Shown here one piece after another: positions 9,058-17,967 of a stretch of DNA of 64,000 nt. Origin of the DNA: Rhodoplanes sp963724735. Its GTDB lineage: Bacteria; Pseudomonadota; Alphaproteobacteria; Rhizobiales; Xanthobacteraceae. The stretch lies in NCBI GenBank assembly GCA_963724735.1, contig CAVRVX010000040.1, forward strand, positions 62,001 to 126,000, written 5' to 3'. Numbering within the stretch: position 1 is the stretch's first letter; every line of letters begins with the position of its first letter. The notes under the pieces were generated by a model, which was given only the letters and a program-made list of their open reading frames with translations, made no database searches and was not told where the DNA came from. Made by a program: the position numbers and the translations under genes.

Positions 9058-9810
9058 ATGACACGTTACGCCTTCCGCACTCCCCGGCTCTACGTCGCGG
9101 ACAGGCTTGCAGAAGACGCGCGAGTTGATCTGGCGGCCGCGCAGACGCATTATCTGAAGGATGTGCTGCGACTCAAGCCAGGCGAGAAAGTGTTAATATT
9201 CAACGGGATGGACGGAGAATGGGGGGCAAGCATCGCGCCCGGCCCGGCGCGATCGATGCAGCTCGTGCTCGACGGGCAGACGCGGCCACAGACCGCGGCC
9301 GGCGATCTGCACTACCTGTTCGCCCCGCTCAAGCGGGGGCGCCTCGATTACATGGTGCAAAAAGCGGTCGAGCTGGGGGTGTCGCGGCTGCAGCCGGTCA
9401 TCACGCGCCACACGCAGGCCGAACGGGTCAACACCGCCCGGATGCGCGCCAATGTCGTCGAAGCGGCCGAGCAATGCGGCATTCTGAGCGTCCCCGCCGT
9501 GGCTGAACCGCTCCCCTTGCCGCAGGCGATTGCGGGGCTCGCCGAGGGTCGGCTGCTCGTCTTTTGCGACGAAGACGCACCGGTCACCGACCCTCTCGCC
9601 GCGCTTTCCGCTGTGCGGTCCGCGGAGGGCGTTCCGCCGCTGGCGCTCCTCGTCGGCCCCGAGGGGGGCTTCCACCCCGAAGAGCGCGCGCTTGCGCTCG
9701 CGCGGGAGGGGGTGATTCGGCTCGCCCTCGGGCCCCGCATCCTCCGCGCCGACACCGCCGCGGTGGCGGCGCTGGCGCTCGTCCAAGCCGTCTTGGGAGA
9801 TTGGCGGTAA
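9058..9810 (+). CDS. rsmE: 16S rRNA (uracil(1498)-N(3))-methyltransferase
   Basis: RsmE methylates U1498 in helix 44 of 16S rRNA using S-adenosylmethionine. The 250-residue protein has the N-terminal PUA-like domain (PRLYVAD..., residues 7-75) and the SPOUT knot at the C-terminus: LLVGPEGGF near residue 200 and LALGPRILRADTA near 221-233, the SAM-binding knot. The ATG at 9058 is preceded by GGGAGAAG. It is divergent from the exported-protein/ubiA pair. All family hallmarks are present and the length is typical. Confidence 0.95.
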   Translation: MTRYAFRTPRLYVADRLAEDARVDLAAAQTHYLKDVLRLKPGEKVLIFNGMDGEWGASIAPGPARSMQLVLDGQTRPQTAAGDLHYLFAPLKRGRLDYMVQKAVELGVSRLQPVITRHTQAERVNTARMRANVVEAAEQCGILSVPAVAEPLPLPQAIAGLAEGRLLVFCDEDAPVTDPLAALSAVRSAEGVPPLALLVGPEGGFHPEERALALAREGVIRLALGPRILRADTAAVAALALVQAVLGDWR

Positions 9811-9934
9811 AAGCATTGCATTCGAGCCACACTCGGCTGGTTTCGTGTGGCAAAGGCGGCCCAGGGGTGGCTCGGTCCTTGACCGTGCCACATGCGAGCG
9901 TCACGTTCCGCACAAGTGGGACAGGGGGGTTACC

Positions 9935-10432
9935 ATGCGGTACCTGCGCGCGCCCGTTCGCGGGCTGGTCAGTGATCGGGTGGCCAAGGCGCTCGTCTCA
10001 GCCGCCCTCGCGGCCGCCATCCTGCTCGGCTTTCTCGCCGAGAGCTGGGCCGCGAGCCTGTTGGACCTCAATTTCTGGCTCTCTGGCCCGCGCTATGACG
10101 CGGTCGTGCCGTTGTGCGACGAGCCTGCCCCGCTGGCAAAAATCCAACAGCGCTTCGCCGTCAAGGAGCATCGCTTCTGGAACTCGGAGCTGAAGATCGT
10201 CGGCTTCCAAGACTTGCGCGAAGTTTCGTTCATGCCGTGGGCCTCCGGCACCATTCCCCGCCGCTTCTGCACCGGGAATGCGTTGGTGTCGGACGGCACG
10301 TTCCACCGCATCGATTACGTGATCGCGGAGGATACCGGCATTATCGGCGCGACATGGGGCGTCGAATGGTGCGTGGTGGGGCTCGACCGCAATTGGGCCT
10401 ACAACCCCGCCTGCAAGATGGCCCGGCCCTGA
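9935..10432 (+). CDS. hypothetical exported protein
   Basis: A 165-residue protein beginning at ATG 9935 behind a GGGGGG run. Residues 15-40 form a hydrophobic export signal ending in SWAAS. The mature part has cysteines in PLCDEP, RRFCTG, VEWCVV and NPACKM, spaced for two disulfides, and aromatic-rich conserved-looking stretches (SFMPWASG, YNPAC). I recognise it only as a small conserved alphaproteobacterial envelope protein, without a named function. It stands alone between rsmE and the convergent uracil-DNA glycosylase gene. Confidence 0.75.
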   Translation: MRYLRAPVRGLVSDRVAKALVSAALAAAILLGFLAESWAASLLDLNFWLSGPRYDAVVPLCDEPAPLAKIQQRFAVKEHRFWNSELKIVGFQDLREVSFMPWASGTIPRRFCTGNALVSDGTFHRIDYVIAEDTGIIGATWGVEWCVVGLDRNWAYNPACKMARP

Positions 10433-10460
10433 TCATCCGATCGGACGGGTTTCGTCCCGG

Positions 10461-11411
10461 TTACACGGGTTCCTTCGCCGCTGATTTGGCCCCAAGCGCC
10501 GCCCGGATGGCGAGAAAATCCCGCCAGGCGAGCCGCTTGGCGAGCGGCTGGCGCAGCAGATATGCCGGGTGCAGGGTCGCGATCGCGCGGATGTCGCGCG
10601 TGCCGGTGGCATAGGTGAACCACCGTCCGCGCGTCCGCATGATCCCCTCTTTGACGCCGAGCAGAGCCTGCGTCGCCGGGGCGCCAAGGCAGACCAGGAT
10701 TTCGGGGTTCGCGAGTTCGATCTGGCGCAGGATGAACGGCAGGCAGATCTGGCTCTCGAGCGGCGTGGGCGTACGGTTGCCGGGCGGCCGCCAGGGAATG
10801 ATGTTGGCCACATAGGCGCTCTGCCGAGAAAGCCCGATCGCGGCCATCATCCGATCGAGCAGCCGGCCGGAACGGCCGACAAAGGGCAGACCTTCGCGGT
10901 CCTCCTCGGCGCCGGGCGCTTCGCCGACGAACATGACGGGAGCGGCCGGGTTGCCGTCGGCGAAGACGAGTTGGCTCGCCGTCGCCTTCAGCGCGCAACC
11001 CTCGAAGCGGGCGAGAATTTCGGCAAGTTCTTCCAGACTGGCGGCGCGGCGGGCCGCTTCGCGCGCCGCCATCACTGCCGCATCCGGCGCGGCCGGTTCC
11101 GGCGCTACGCGCGCCGGCGCAAGCGCTTCGCCGCGATCGTCGCGAAGCGACAGGCTCGCTTGTCGCGACGCGGGCTCGCTCGCCCGTGCGGCGATCGCTG
11201 CGTCCGGCGGCCGCGCGGCAGGCGCTGCGTCGCTCCTCGCATGCGACAGGCTGGCGGATGGAATTGGCGCGACGGCCTGCTCGCCAGCCGCGCCGGCGGC
11301 GAGCCGATCAACCGGTATTTCCCCCACCAGCGCATCCACTCCGGCCTCGATGTAGAAGGCGAGGATGTCGTTTACGGTCTTTGCGCGCGCGGAGTTCATT
11401 GCCGGTGTCAT
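10461..11411 (-). CDS. uracil-DNA glycosylase (family 4/5-like)
   Basis: Removes uracil from DNA in base-excision repair. The 316-residue protein has a long Ala-rich N-terminal extension (about 1-115) and the catalytic fold from there on: FVGEAPGAEED (motif 1), PFVGRSG, NIIPWRPPGNRTPTP, and LHPAYLLRQP (motif 2 His). Classical family-4 enzymes bind a 4Fe-4S cluster with four cysteines; here I see only GCALK, QICLP and VCLG, with Trp where one ligand (KCRPP in thermophilic enzymes) is expected, so the cluster may be absent. That variant looks normal for alphaproteobacteria. It converges on the small exported-protein gene and is divergent from the ETF oxidoreductase. Confidence 0.9.
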   Translation of the reverse strand: MTPAMNSARAKTVNDILAFYIEAGVDALVGEIPVDRLAAGAAGEQAVAPIPSASLSHARSDAAPAARPPDAAIAARASEPASRQASLSLRDDRGEALAPARVAPEPAAPDAAVMAAREAARRAASLEELAEILARFEGCALKATASQLVFADGNPAAPVMFVGEAPGAEEDREGLPFVGRSGRLLDRMMAAIGLSRQSAYVANIIPWRPPGNRTPTPLESQICLPFILRQIELANPEILVCLGAPATQALLGVKEGIMRTRGRWFTYATGTRDIRAIATLHPAYLLRQPLAKRLAWRDFLAIRAALGAKSAAKEPV

Positions 11412-11600
11412 GGAGCGCTTCAGGTTTGTTTTCGCATGGTATCCGACCGCATCGCCCGTGTCCTGCCTTCACCCGTGAATCCGACGCGCTCGTAGTTTCG
11501 AGAGCTTCCAATTGTCACAGCGTCCGCCAAGCAAAAACCTGCATGTTTGGCCGCCGTCGCGCTGAGCGTAACGAACGCCTGATCCAACCGGGGTGTCATA

Positions 11601-13268
11601 ATGAACGCACAAGAATTGCCCGCCCGTGAAGCCATGGAGTTCGATGTCGTCATTGTCGGCGCGGGACCTGCCGGACTGAGCGCGGCGATTCGCCTCAAGC
11701 AGCTTTCGCCTGATCTCTCGGTGGTCGTGGTGGAGAAAGGGTCCGAGGTCGGCGCGCACATTTTGTCCGGCGCGGTGGTCGACGTGTCGGCGCTCGACAA
11801 GCTGCTGCCCGGCTGGCGGGAGGAGGACAGCCCGGTCAAGACGGAGGTGAAAGAAGACCGATTCTACATGTTGTTCCGCAACCGCGCGGTGCCGTTGCCG
11901 AAGGCGTTCCTGCCGCCGCTGATGAGCAACCACGGCGCCTATATCGTCTCGCTCGGCGAAGTGTGCCGATGGCTCGCGACCAAGGCGGAGGCGCTCGGCG
12001 TCGAAATCTATCCCGGATTCGCCGCGGCTGAAGTTCTGTTCGGCTCCAGCAATGAGGTGGTCGGAATCGCCACCGGCGACATGGGGATCGGCAAGAACGG
12101 CAAGCCCAAGGACACTTTCACTCGCGGCATGGAGCTGCGCGGCAAGTACACGCTGTTCGCGGAAGGCGCCCGCGGGCACCTGACCAAGCGGGTGATCGCC
12201 CATTACCAGCTCGACCGCGATCGCCAGCCGCCGAAATTCGGCATCGGCCTCAAGGAGCTGTGGGAGGTGGCGCCGGAGAAGCACAAGCCCGGCCTGGTCC
12301 AGCACACCTTCGGCTGGCCGCTCGACAACCGCACCGGCGGCGGCTCGTTCCTCTATCACTACGGCGACAATCTCGTCGCGGTCGGGTTCGTCCTGCACCT
12401 CAATTACGAGAACCCATACCTGTCGCCATTCGAGGAACTCCAGCGGTTCAAGACCCACCCGCTCGTGCGCGACACCTTCGCCGGCGGCGAGCGGATCGGC
12501 TACGGCGCGCGCGCCATCTCCGAGGGCGGCTGGCAATCGGTGCCCAAGGTGGTTTTTCCCGGTGGCGCGCTGATCGGCTGCGCAGCCGGCTTCCTCAATG
12601 TGCCGCGCATCAAGGGCACTCACAATGCGATGTTCTCGGGCATGTTTGCGGCGGAGCATGTCGCGCAGGCGCTCGCCGCCGGCCGCGAGCATGACACGTT
12701 GGAGAGCTACGAAACCGGCTGGCGCAGCGCAGAAGTCGGACGCGATCTGTGGAAGGTGCGCAACGCGAAGCCGTTGTGGTCGCGTTTCGGCACCGCTATC
12801 GGGATCGGGCTCGGCGGAATTGATATGTGGACGAACACGCTCGGCTTCTCGGTGCTCGGCACGCTTGGTCACGGCAAGCCCGACAGCAAATGCCTGAAGC
12901 CGGCGGCTGCTTGCCAACCGATTGCCTATCCCAAGCCGGACGGCAAGCTGACCTTCGACCGGCTGTCTTCCGTCTATCTCTCCAACACCAATCACGAGGA
13001 GGACCAGCCGGTCCACCTTATCGTCGGCGACTCCGGGCTTCAGAAGGCGTCCGAGCACGACCTGTTCGACGGGCCGTCGAGCCGCTATTGCCCGGCCGGC
13101 GTTTACGAATGGGTGAGGGAGGGCGAGGGGCCGCAGTCACGGCTGCGCTTCGTGATCAATGCGTCGAACTGCGTGCACTGCAAGACCTGTGACATCAAGG
13201 ACCCGAACGGTAATATCACCTGGGTCGCCCCCGAAGGAGGCGGCGGTCCGAACTATCCGAGCATGTGA
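11601..13268 (+). CDS. etfD: electron transfer flavoprotein-ubiquinone oxidoreductase
   Basis: Passes electrons from ETF (fed by acyl-CoA and other dehydrogenases) to ubiquinone at the inner membrane. The 555-residue protein has the FAD-binding GAGPAGLSAA dinucleotide fold near residues 20-29, the central ubiquinone-binding part, and a C-terminal 4Fe-4S domain with cysteines 524, 527 and 530 in CVHCKTC plus the upstream SRYCPAG cysteine. The length is the family norm. It is monocistronic here; etfA and etfB are not in the window. A GC-rich hairpin with TTTT at 13323-13352, past its stop codon, may end its message. Confidence 0.95.
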   Translation: MNAQELPAREAMEFDVVIVGAGPAGLSAAIRLKQLSPDLSVVVVEKGSEVGAHILSGAVVDVSALDKLLPGWREEDSPVKTEVKEDRFYMLFRNRAVPLPKAFLPPLMSNHGAYIVSLGEVCRWLATKAEALGVEIYPGFAAAEVLFGSSNEVVGIATGDMGIGKNGKPKDTFTRGMELRGKYTLFAEGARGHLTKRVIAHYQLDRDRQPPKFGIGLKELWEVAPEKHKPGLVQHTFGWPLDNRTGGGSFLYHYGDNLVAVGFVLHLNYENPYLSPFEELQRFKTHPLVRDTFAGGERIGYGARAISEGGWQSVPKVVFPGGALIGCAAGFLNVPRIKGTHNAMFSGMFAAEHVAQALAAGREHDTLESYETGWRSAEVGRDLWKVRNAKPLWSRFGTAIGIGLGGIDMWTNTLGFSVLGTLGHGKPDSKCLKPAAACQPIAYPKPDGKLTFDRLSSVYLSNTNHEEDQPVHLIVGDSGLQKASEHDLFDGPSSRYCPAGVYEWVREGEGPQSRLRFVINASNCVHCKTCDIKDPNGNITWVAPEGGGGPNYPSM

Positions 13269-13322
13269 GCGGGCTCCTTTCTAGGATTAGCCAAACGGCC
13301 GCCATGGCGAGGTCGCCAAAGC

Positions 13323-13352
13323 GCCGCGATCGGCCTGCGAAGCGCGGCTTTT
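13323..13352 (+). terminator. possible terminator after the ETF oxidoreductase gene
   Basis: A six-base stem (GCCGCG / CGCGGC) with a 14-base loop is followed by TTTT. The stem is short and the loop long, so this is a weak candidate. Confidence 0.3.
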
Positions 13353-13472
13353 CCGAGGTGATGAGCTTCCGCGCTTGCGGCGCGCGGGCAAAACGGTCAT
13401 TGTCGGACTACTCCCGCGGCTCTGAAAATGCGCGTCCGGCCGCCGGAGCATCCCATAGGGGAGAGACCGCCG

Positions 13473-15263
13473 GTGAGACGTTTGTTGCTCGTTCGCGCCA
13501 TGGCCGTATCGGTCGTGGCCGCAGTCTTTGCGAGTTTACCTGGGGTTCTCGCGGCGCAAGCCACCACGCAGTCGGTGCCCGTGGCGGCACGCGACGCGCA
13601 AGCCGGCGGAATCGCGGGCGATTATCTTGCGGCGCGACATGCGAGCGTGGGCCGCGACGCCGCCTCCGCCGCCGCCTATTACCGCTCGGCGCTGAAAGCC
13701 GATCCGCGCAACAACGAGCTTCTCGAGCTCGCCTTCTATGCCGTGCTCGCCGATGGCGATATCGACGAGGCGGTCAAGCTCGGCGAGCGCCTGGTGCAGA
13801 TCGACCGCAGCTCGCGCAACGCCAATGCGCGCCTCGTGCTCGGCGTGCGCGCGCTCAAGCAGAAACAGCATCAGCAGGCGCGCACCCAGTTGACGCAGGC
13901 GGTTCGCCCGCCGGTGAGCGACCTGATCGCGACATTGCTTGCCGGCTGGGCGTACCAGGGCGCAAACGATTCCAAGTCTGCGGTTGAACTGATCGATCGC
14001 CTGTCTGGGCCGGAATGGTATGCGATCTTCAAGGATCTCCATACCGGCCTCATTCTCGACCTTGCCGGAAACAAGAAGGAAGCGGGCAAGCGGTTCGAAC
14101 GCGCCTACAAGCTCGATTTGTCGGCGCTGCGCGTCGTGCAGGCTTATGCGTCCTGGCTGTCGCGCAACGGCCAGCGCGACGAGGCCCTCAAAGTGCTGCA
14201 AGCATTCGATGCCTCGCTTCCCCGTCATCCTTTGGTGCTCGAAGCGATGCAGACGCTGCGCAAGGGCGAGCCGTTGCCGCGGCTCGTCGACGGTGCGAAC
14301 GCCGGCGCGGCGGAGGCGCTTTATGGTCTTGGCGCGGCGCTGGCGCGACGCGAAGAGGAGCTGAGCCTCGCCAATCGTGGTCTCGCCTATTTGCAGCTCG
14401 CATTGTACCTCGAACCGACTCATCCGCTGGCGCTTCTATCGCTCGCCGATCTGTACGAGGCGATGAAGAAGCCCGAGCTTGCGATCGCCGCCTACTCGCG
14501 CGTGCCGGCGGAATTGGTGCTGCGGCGAAACGCCGACATCCAGATGGCGCTCAACCTCGATTCGCTCGATCGCACCGACGAAGCGCGCCAGCAGCTCGGG
14601 AAACTGATTGCCAGCCACCCGGATGATCTCGAAGGCATCCTTGCGCTCGGCAATATCTTGCGCGACCGCAAGCACTACCCGGATTGCGCCGAGGCCTACG
14701 GCAAAGCGATCGATCTCATTCCGCAGCCGACCAAGCCGACCTGGACGGTGTTCTACTTCCGTGGCATTTGTTTCGAGCGCGCGAAGCAATGGAAGCAGGC
14801 CGAGGCGGACCTCAAAAAGGCGCTCGAGCTGTACCCCGAGCAGCCGCACGTGCTCAATTATCTCGGCTATTCATGGATCGATCAGGGCGTGAACCTCGAC
14901 GAGGGCATGCGCCTGATCAAGCGCGCGGTCGACCAGCGACCCGACGACGGCTACATCGTCGATTCGCTCGGTTGGGCCTATTACCGCATCGGCAATTACG
15001 ACGAGGCGATCAAGCACCTCGAGCGCGCGGTCGAGCTGAAGCCGATGGATCCCACCATCAACGATCACCTCGGCGACGCCTATTGGCGGGTCGGGCGGCA
15101 GCTCGAGGCGACGTTTCAATGGACGCATGCGCGTGATCTGAAGCCCGATCCGGACGACATTGCGAAAATCGAGGCGAAGCTCAAGCACGGTCTGTCGGAC
15201 GACGATGCGGGCGCATCGGCCGCGAATACGGAGAAGCAGAAGGCCGCTGGCGACGGCGGCTGA
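13473..15263 (+). CDS. TPR repeat-containing exported protein
   Basis: A protein of 596 residues starting at GTG 13473 behind GGGGAGAG. Residues 1-30 form a signal peptide (VRRLLLVRAMAVSVVAAVF..., cleavage near VLAAQ). The remainder is almost entirely tetratricopeptide repeats, clearest in the last 250 residues (YFRGICFERAKQWKQAEADL, YLGYSWIDQG, SLGWAYYRIGNYDEAIKHLE, HLGDAYWRVGR). It resembles the periplasmic/outer-membrane TPR proteins found beside ispE in Rhizobiales, which are thought to scaffold envelope complexes. The direct role is unknown. It precedes ispE by 52 bases in the same direction and may share its transcript. Confidence 0.88.
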   Translation: MRRLLLVRAMAVSVVAAVFASLPGVLAAQATTQSVPVAARDAQAGGIAGDYLAARHASVGRDAASAAAYYRSALKADPRNNELLELAFYAVLADGDIDEAVKLGERLVQIDRSSRNANARLVLGVRALKQKQHQQARTQLTQAVRPPVSDLIATLLAGWAYQGANDSKSAVELIDRLSGPEWYAIFKDLHTGLILDLAGNKKEAGKRFERAYKLDLSALRVVQAYASWLSRNGQRDEALKVLQAFDASLPRHPLVLEAMQTLRKGEPLPRLVDGANAGAAEALYGLGAALARREEELSLANRGLAYLQLALYLEPTHPLALLSLADLYEAMKKPELAIAAYSRVPAELVLRRNADIQMALNLDSLDRTDEARQQLGKLIASHPDDLEGILALGNILRDRKHYPDCAEAYGKAIDLIPQPTKPTWTVFYFRGICFERAKQWKQAEADLKKALELYPEQPHVLNYLGYSWIDQGVNLDEGMRLIKRAVDQRPDDGYIVDSLGWAYYRIGNYDEAIKHLERAVELKPMDPTINDHLGDAYWRVGRQLEATFQWTHARDLKPDPDDIAKIEAKLKHGLSDDDAGASAANTEKQKAAGDGG

Positions 15264-15315
15264 GCTTCGACGAGACGGACATCCTACGACCAGGTTGAAC
15301 GGGCGCCGGCGCGAC

Positions 15316-16212
15316 ATGACGACGATGGCTGCGCCGGACGTGGTCGAGACGCTGAGCGAGACCGCCCCCGCCAAGGTGAACCTTACGCTGCGGGTGCTCG
15401 GCAAGCGCGCAGACGGCTACCACGATCTCGAAAGCCTGGTCGCTTTTACCGCCTTGGCGGACCGGTTAACGCTGCGCTTGGGCGTCCCGCTTGCGCTGTC
15501 CGTGAGCGGGCCGACCGCAGGGCAGGCGGGTCCCGTCGCCGATAACCTGGTGCTCAAGTCATCGCGTGCGCTCGCCGAGCGCGTCAGCGGTCTGCGGCTT
15601 GGAGCATTCGAACTAACCAAGCTCCTGCCCGCGGGCGCGGGCCTCGGCGGCGGCTCGTCCGACGCGGCGGCGGCGCTGCGTCTGCTCGCACGGGCAAACG
15701 ATATTCCGCTCGGCGATGCACGGCTTGCTGCCGCCGCGCTCGCAACCGGCGCCGACGTGCCGGTGTGCCTCGATCTCAAGCCGCGAGTCATGCGCGGCGT
15801 CGGTGAAATCCTGTCCGCGCCGGTCGCGCTGTCGACCCTTGCAGTCGTGCTGGTGGGACCGGGCTTTCCGCTTGCGACCAGGGATGTCTTCGCCGCGCTC
15901 GGCCTCGCGCCCTGCGAACGACGGTGCGAGCCTTGCGCGGACGCGGCGATCCCATCCGACGAAAAAGCGCTCCTTGCCTTTCTCGCTGAACACGGCAACG
16001 ACCTTGAAGCTCCGGCAAGGACGCTTGCGCCGGCCATCGCGGGCCTTCTTGCCGCGTTGCGCGAGCAACCCGGATGCCGGCTCGCTCGCATGTCGGGCTC
16101 GGGGACGGCTTGCTTCGGCCTGTTCGCTTCGCCCGCCGAGGCGGCGGCCGCAGCGCAAAGGCTCAAGGCTGCGGACCCAAACTGGTGGGTGCAGGCGACC
16201 GAGCTTCGCTAG
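15316..16212 (+). CDS. ispE: 4-diphosphocytidyl-2-C-methyl-D-erythritol kinase
   Basis: IspE phosphorylates CDP-methylerythritol in the MEP pathway to isoprenoid precursors, which feed ubiquinone and undecaprenol synthesis. The 298-residue GHMP kinase shows the N-terminal APAKVNLTLRVLGKRADGYH signature at about residue 17, the ATP-binding LPAGAGLGGGSSDAA loop in the middle, and the third GHMP motif MSGSGTACFG near the C-terminus. The ATG at 15316 is chosen because the family begins close to the AKVNL motif; an open frame continues 156 bases further upstream into the TPR gene. It follows the TPR gene closely. Confidence 0.95.
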   Translation: MTTMAAPDVVETLSETAPAKVNLTLRVLGKRADGYHDLESLVAFTALADRLTLRLGVPLALSVSGPTAGQAGPVADNLVLKSSRALAERVSGLRLGAFELTKLLPAGAGLGGGSSDAAAALRLLARANDIPLGDARLAAAALATGADVPVCLDLKPRVMRGVGEILSAPVALSTLAVVLVGPGFPLATRDVFAALGLAPCERRCEPCADAAIPSDEKALLAFLAEHGNDLEAPARTLAPAIAGLLAALREQPGCRLARMSGSGTACFGLFASPAEAAAAAQRLKAADPNWWVQATELR

Positions 16213-16253
16213 CGCGTTTCCGTTCAAACTGATCCGCAACCCGCTCATTCCCG

Positions 16254-16308
16254 CGCAAGCGGGAAACCAGGACTTCTCAAATTCAAATATCCTGGTTCCC
16301 CGCTTGCG
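16254..16308. repeat. imperfect inverted repeat (19-bp arms)
   Basis: Arms at 16254-16272 and 16290-16308 are complementary with one mismatch (CGCAAGCGGGAAACCAGGA against TCCTGGTTCCCCGCTTGCG), separated by 17 AT-rich bases. It resembles the short mobile-looking palindromes scattered between rhizobial genes. It lies after ispE and is read into the C-terminus of the small membrane protein encoded on the minus strand. Confidence 0.6.
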
Positions 16309-16639
16309 GACGAACTCGGTAAGCGACGCGCTTCGGAGCGCGCGCAAACCTTGCCCACCGCAGACGCAGGCTGACAACCGCGGCGCTAAGCGCTTCGCCG
16401 CGCGAAGCGCCCCAGATCACGAGCACGATGATCGCCCCGACGGTCGCGCCGATGAACCCGGCGCTCTGCCCCTCGTGGTACCATCCGATCGCTTGGCCGA
16501 GAAAGGTCGCGACGAACGCGCCCGCAATCCCGAGCAGGGTGGTCAGGATGAAGCCCGACGGCTCGTTGGGGCCAGGATGGAGCAGTTTTGCAACCACGCC
16601 GGCGACGAAGCCGATAATGATCGTCCAGATGATGCTCAT
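16283..16639 (-). CDS. GlsB/YeaQ/YmgE family stress response membrane protein, with extended tail
   Basis: A small inner-membrane protein of the transglycosylase-associated (YeaQ/YmgE) family. Residues 1-78 carry the three hydrophobic helices: IIWTIIIGFVAGVVAKLL, FILTTLLGIAGAFVATFLG, and AGFIGATVGAIIVLVIWGA. The family normally ends a few residues after the third helix, at 80-85 aa; here the frame continues about 38 basic residues to 118 aa and stops inside the inverted repeat at 16254-16308. The tail therefore looks recent, caused by loss of the original stop or by repeat insertion. It is probably a general-stress membrane protein; the function is not established in this group. Confidence 0.8.
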   Translation of the reverse strand: MSIIWTIIIGFVAGVVAKLLHPGPNEPSGFILTTLLGIAGAFVATFLGQAIGWYHEGQSAGFIGATVGAIIVLVIWGASRGEALSAAVVSLRLRWARFARAPKRVAYRVRPQAGNQDI

Positions 16640-16930
16640 GCGGTTGTTACCCTCGGTGTTTTGTTCACTCAACAAGCGCCACACCGCGCGGCTGTGGCCC
16701 ATTTCTGTTGCGTCAGAACGGGGCCGGCGATGCCCATCCGGCAGATCAAGCCGAACCGTCCGCGCCGCACCGTCGCCTTGCCTCGGTCGACCGGCGAGGA
16801 GACGGCAGGCGGCATGCAAGGTCGTGCAGGGCCGCAGCAAGCCGGACCGACCAGACTTTTTCGCTCGATTGTAAGCGAGGAAGGGTCCGCGCAACCCGTT
16901 CCGCTGAAATCGAACCGTCTAGCATCCGAT

Positions 16931-17560
16931 AGGAGACCCCCCGGCTCTGCCGGGGTGGCAGTAGCAGTTTGACGTTTAAAGGGGTCCATCGACGAAGCTT
17001 CCGAATCGTGAGCCGCCAAGCACACGAAAGGGAAGTTCATCGATGGACGAGGTTGAGAGCCTAAGTCACACGAAATGGGACTGCAAATATCACGTGGTCT
17101 TCATTCCCAAGTGCCGCAGGAAGACGCTGTACACCGAGCTGCGCAGGCATCTTGGGGAGGTGTTCCGGAAGTTGGCGATGCAGAAGGAATGCCGGATCGA
17201 AGAAGGGCACCTGATGCCGGATCACGTGCACATGATGATCTCGATCCCACCGAAATATGCGGTGTCGCAGGTCGTGGGCTTCATCAAGGGCAAGAGCGCC
17301 AATCCACCTGGCCCGCGTCTACGGCGAACGTAGGCGCAATCTCGTGGGCCAGCATTTCTGGGCCAGTGGGGCGGGACGAGCAAGCAATCCGTGAGTACAT
17401 CAAGAACCAGGAAGAGGAGGATAAGCGCCTGGAGCAACTCAATCTGTGGCGCTGACGTGCCGCCATAGGCGGCACCCGAACCCGGGATCGCGTTAGCGAC
17501 CCCAACCAGCCGCTTCGAGCGGCTCACATCCTAAAGCCCCCGGCTCTGCCGGGGGATATT
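16931..17560 (+). mobile_element. IS200/IS605-family element (decayed)
   Basis: The element has the hallmarks of IS200-type single-strand transposition units: subterminal hairpins rather than terminal inverted repeats. The left hairpin is around 16937-16958 (CCCCCCGGCTCTGCCGGGG) and the right one at 17537-17555 (CCCCCGGCTCTGCCGGGGG); they share the core CCCGGCTCTGCCGGG. A single tnpA-like gene lies between. No tnpB accessory gene is present. The right hairpin ends five bases from the hdeA stop codon, so the insertion landed at the very 3' edge of that gene. Boundaries are estimated from the hairpins to within a few bases. Confidence 0.75.
17043..17455 (+). pseudogene. tnpA: IS200/IS605 transposase TnpA, frameshifted and internally deleted
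   Basis: The first 83 codons are a normal Y1 HUH transposase: KYHVVFIPKCRRKTLY, then the HUH motif in MPDHVHMMI, then VVGFIKGKSA. At about 17300 an extra A shifts the frame, and the expected continuation (HLARVYGERRRNLVGQHFW) reads on in the next frame. After HFWA a stretch of about 18-20 bases, which normally encodes the GYFVSTV-type segment, is missing. The C-terminal helix with the nucleophilic tyrosine and its partner glutamine (EYIKNQ) is still present in the second frame up to 17455. The gene cannot encode a functional transposase; mobilisation would need TnpA from elsewhere. Confidence 0.8.
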
Positions 17561-17850
17561 TACTTCATCACCTGGTCGGCGGCGGTGACAAGGCCGTGGG
17601 TCGGATTGGTGGCGCAATAGGCGCCGAGCTTTTCCGCCTTCTGTTTAAGCTTGCTGAAGTCGAGCACCGGCGGATCGTCCTCGCCGGTGTAATAGCCCAG
17701 AAGCCAGGCGACAACGAAATCGATGCGATCCTTGTTGCCCTCGAAGAAATCCTTGCAGGTGATGGTCGACAGGTCGATGACCTGGGCAGAGGCCGGCGGC
17801 GCGCTCGCGAGCGCGGCGGCGAGCATAACGGCGCCAAGTAGCGTCTTCAT
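17560..17850 (-). CDS. HdeA/HdeB family protein
   Basis: A 96-residue periplasmic protein. Residues 1-23 are a signal peptide (MKTLLGAVMLAAALASAPPASAQ). The mature part has the two cysteines of HdeA-type acid chaperones (TITCKDFF and GAYCATN) around the WLLGYYTGED segment. HdeA proteins bind unfolded periplasmic proteins at low pH; rhizobial relatives are plentiful and their role is less clear. The ATG at 17850 was preferred to one 33 bases upstream because it starts the signal sequence. The stop codon is immediately followed by the right end of the IS200 remnant, so its native terminator may have been displaced. Confidence 0.85.
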   Translation of the reverse strand: MKTLLGAVMLAAALASAPPASAQVIDLSTITCKDFFEGNKDRIDFVVAWLLGYYTGEDDPPVLDFSKLKQKAEKLGAYCATNPTHGLVTAADQVMK

Positions 17851-17967
17851 CGGCAAGGCCCTCCGATTTCGTTGGGCGGTCATCGGTCGTTGACCGCTGG
17901 CACGCTCTCTTCCGGCGGCATCGACCCGCCCCCGGGTCTTCTGATCGTCCGCCGCGTCTTGAAACCG

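Noticed and set aside
10461..11411. Missing Fe-S ligands in the uracil-DNA glycosylase as a sign of a broken gene.
   Set aside because: The same ligand loss looks usual in alphaproteobacterial members and catalytic motifs are intact.
11469..13058. A 529-codon open frame on the minus strand across the ETF oxidoreductase gene.
   Set aside because: It mirrors the plus-strand gene in GC-rich DNA, has no family features, and the plus strand has an unmistakable enzyme.
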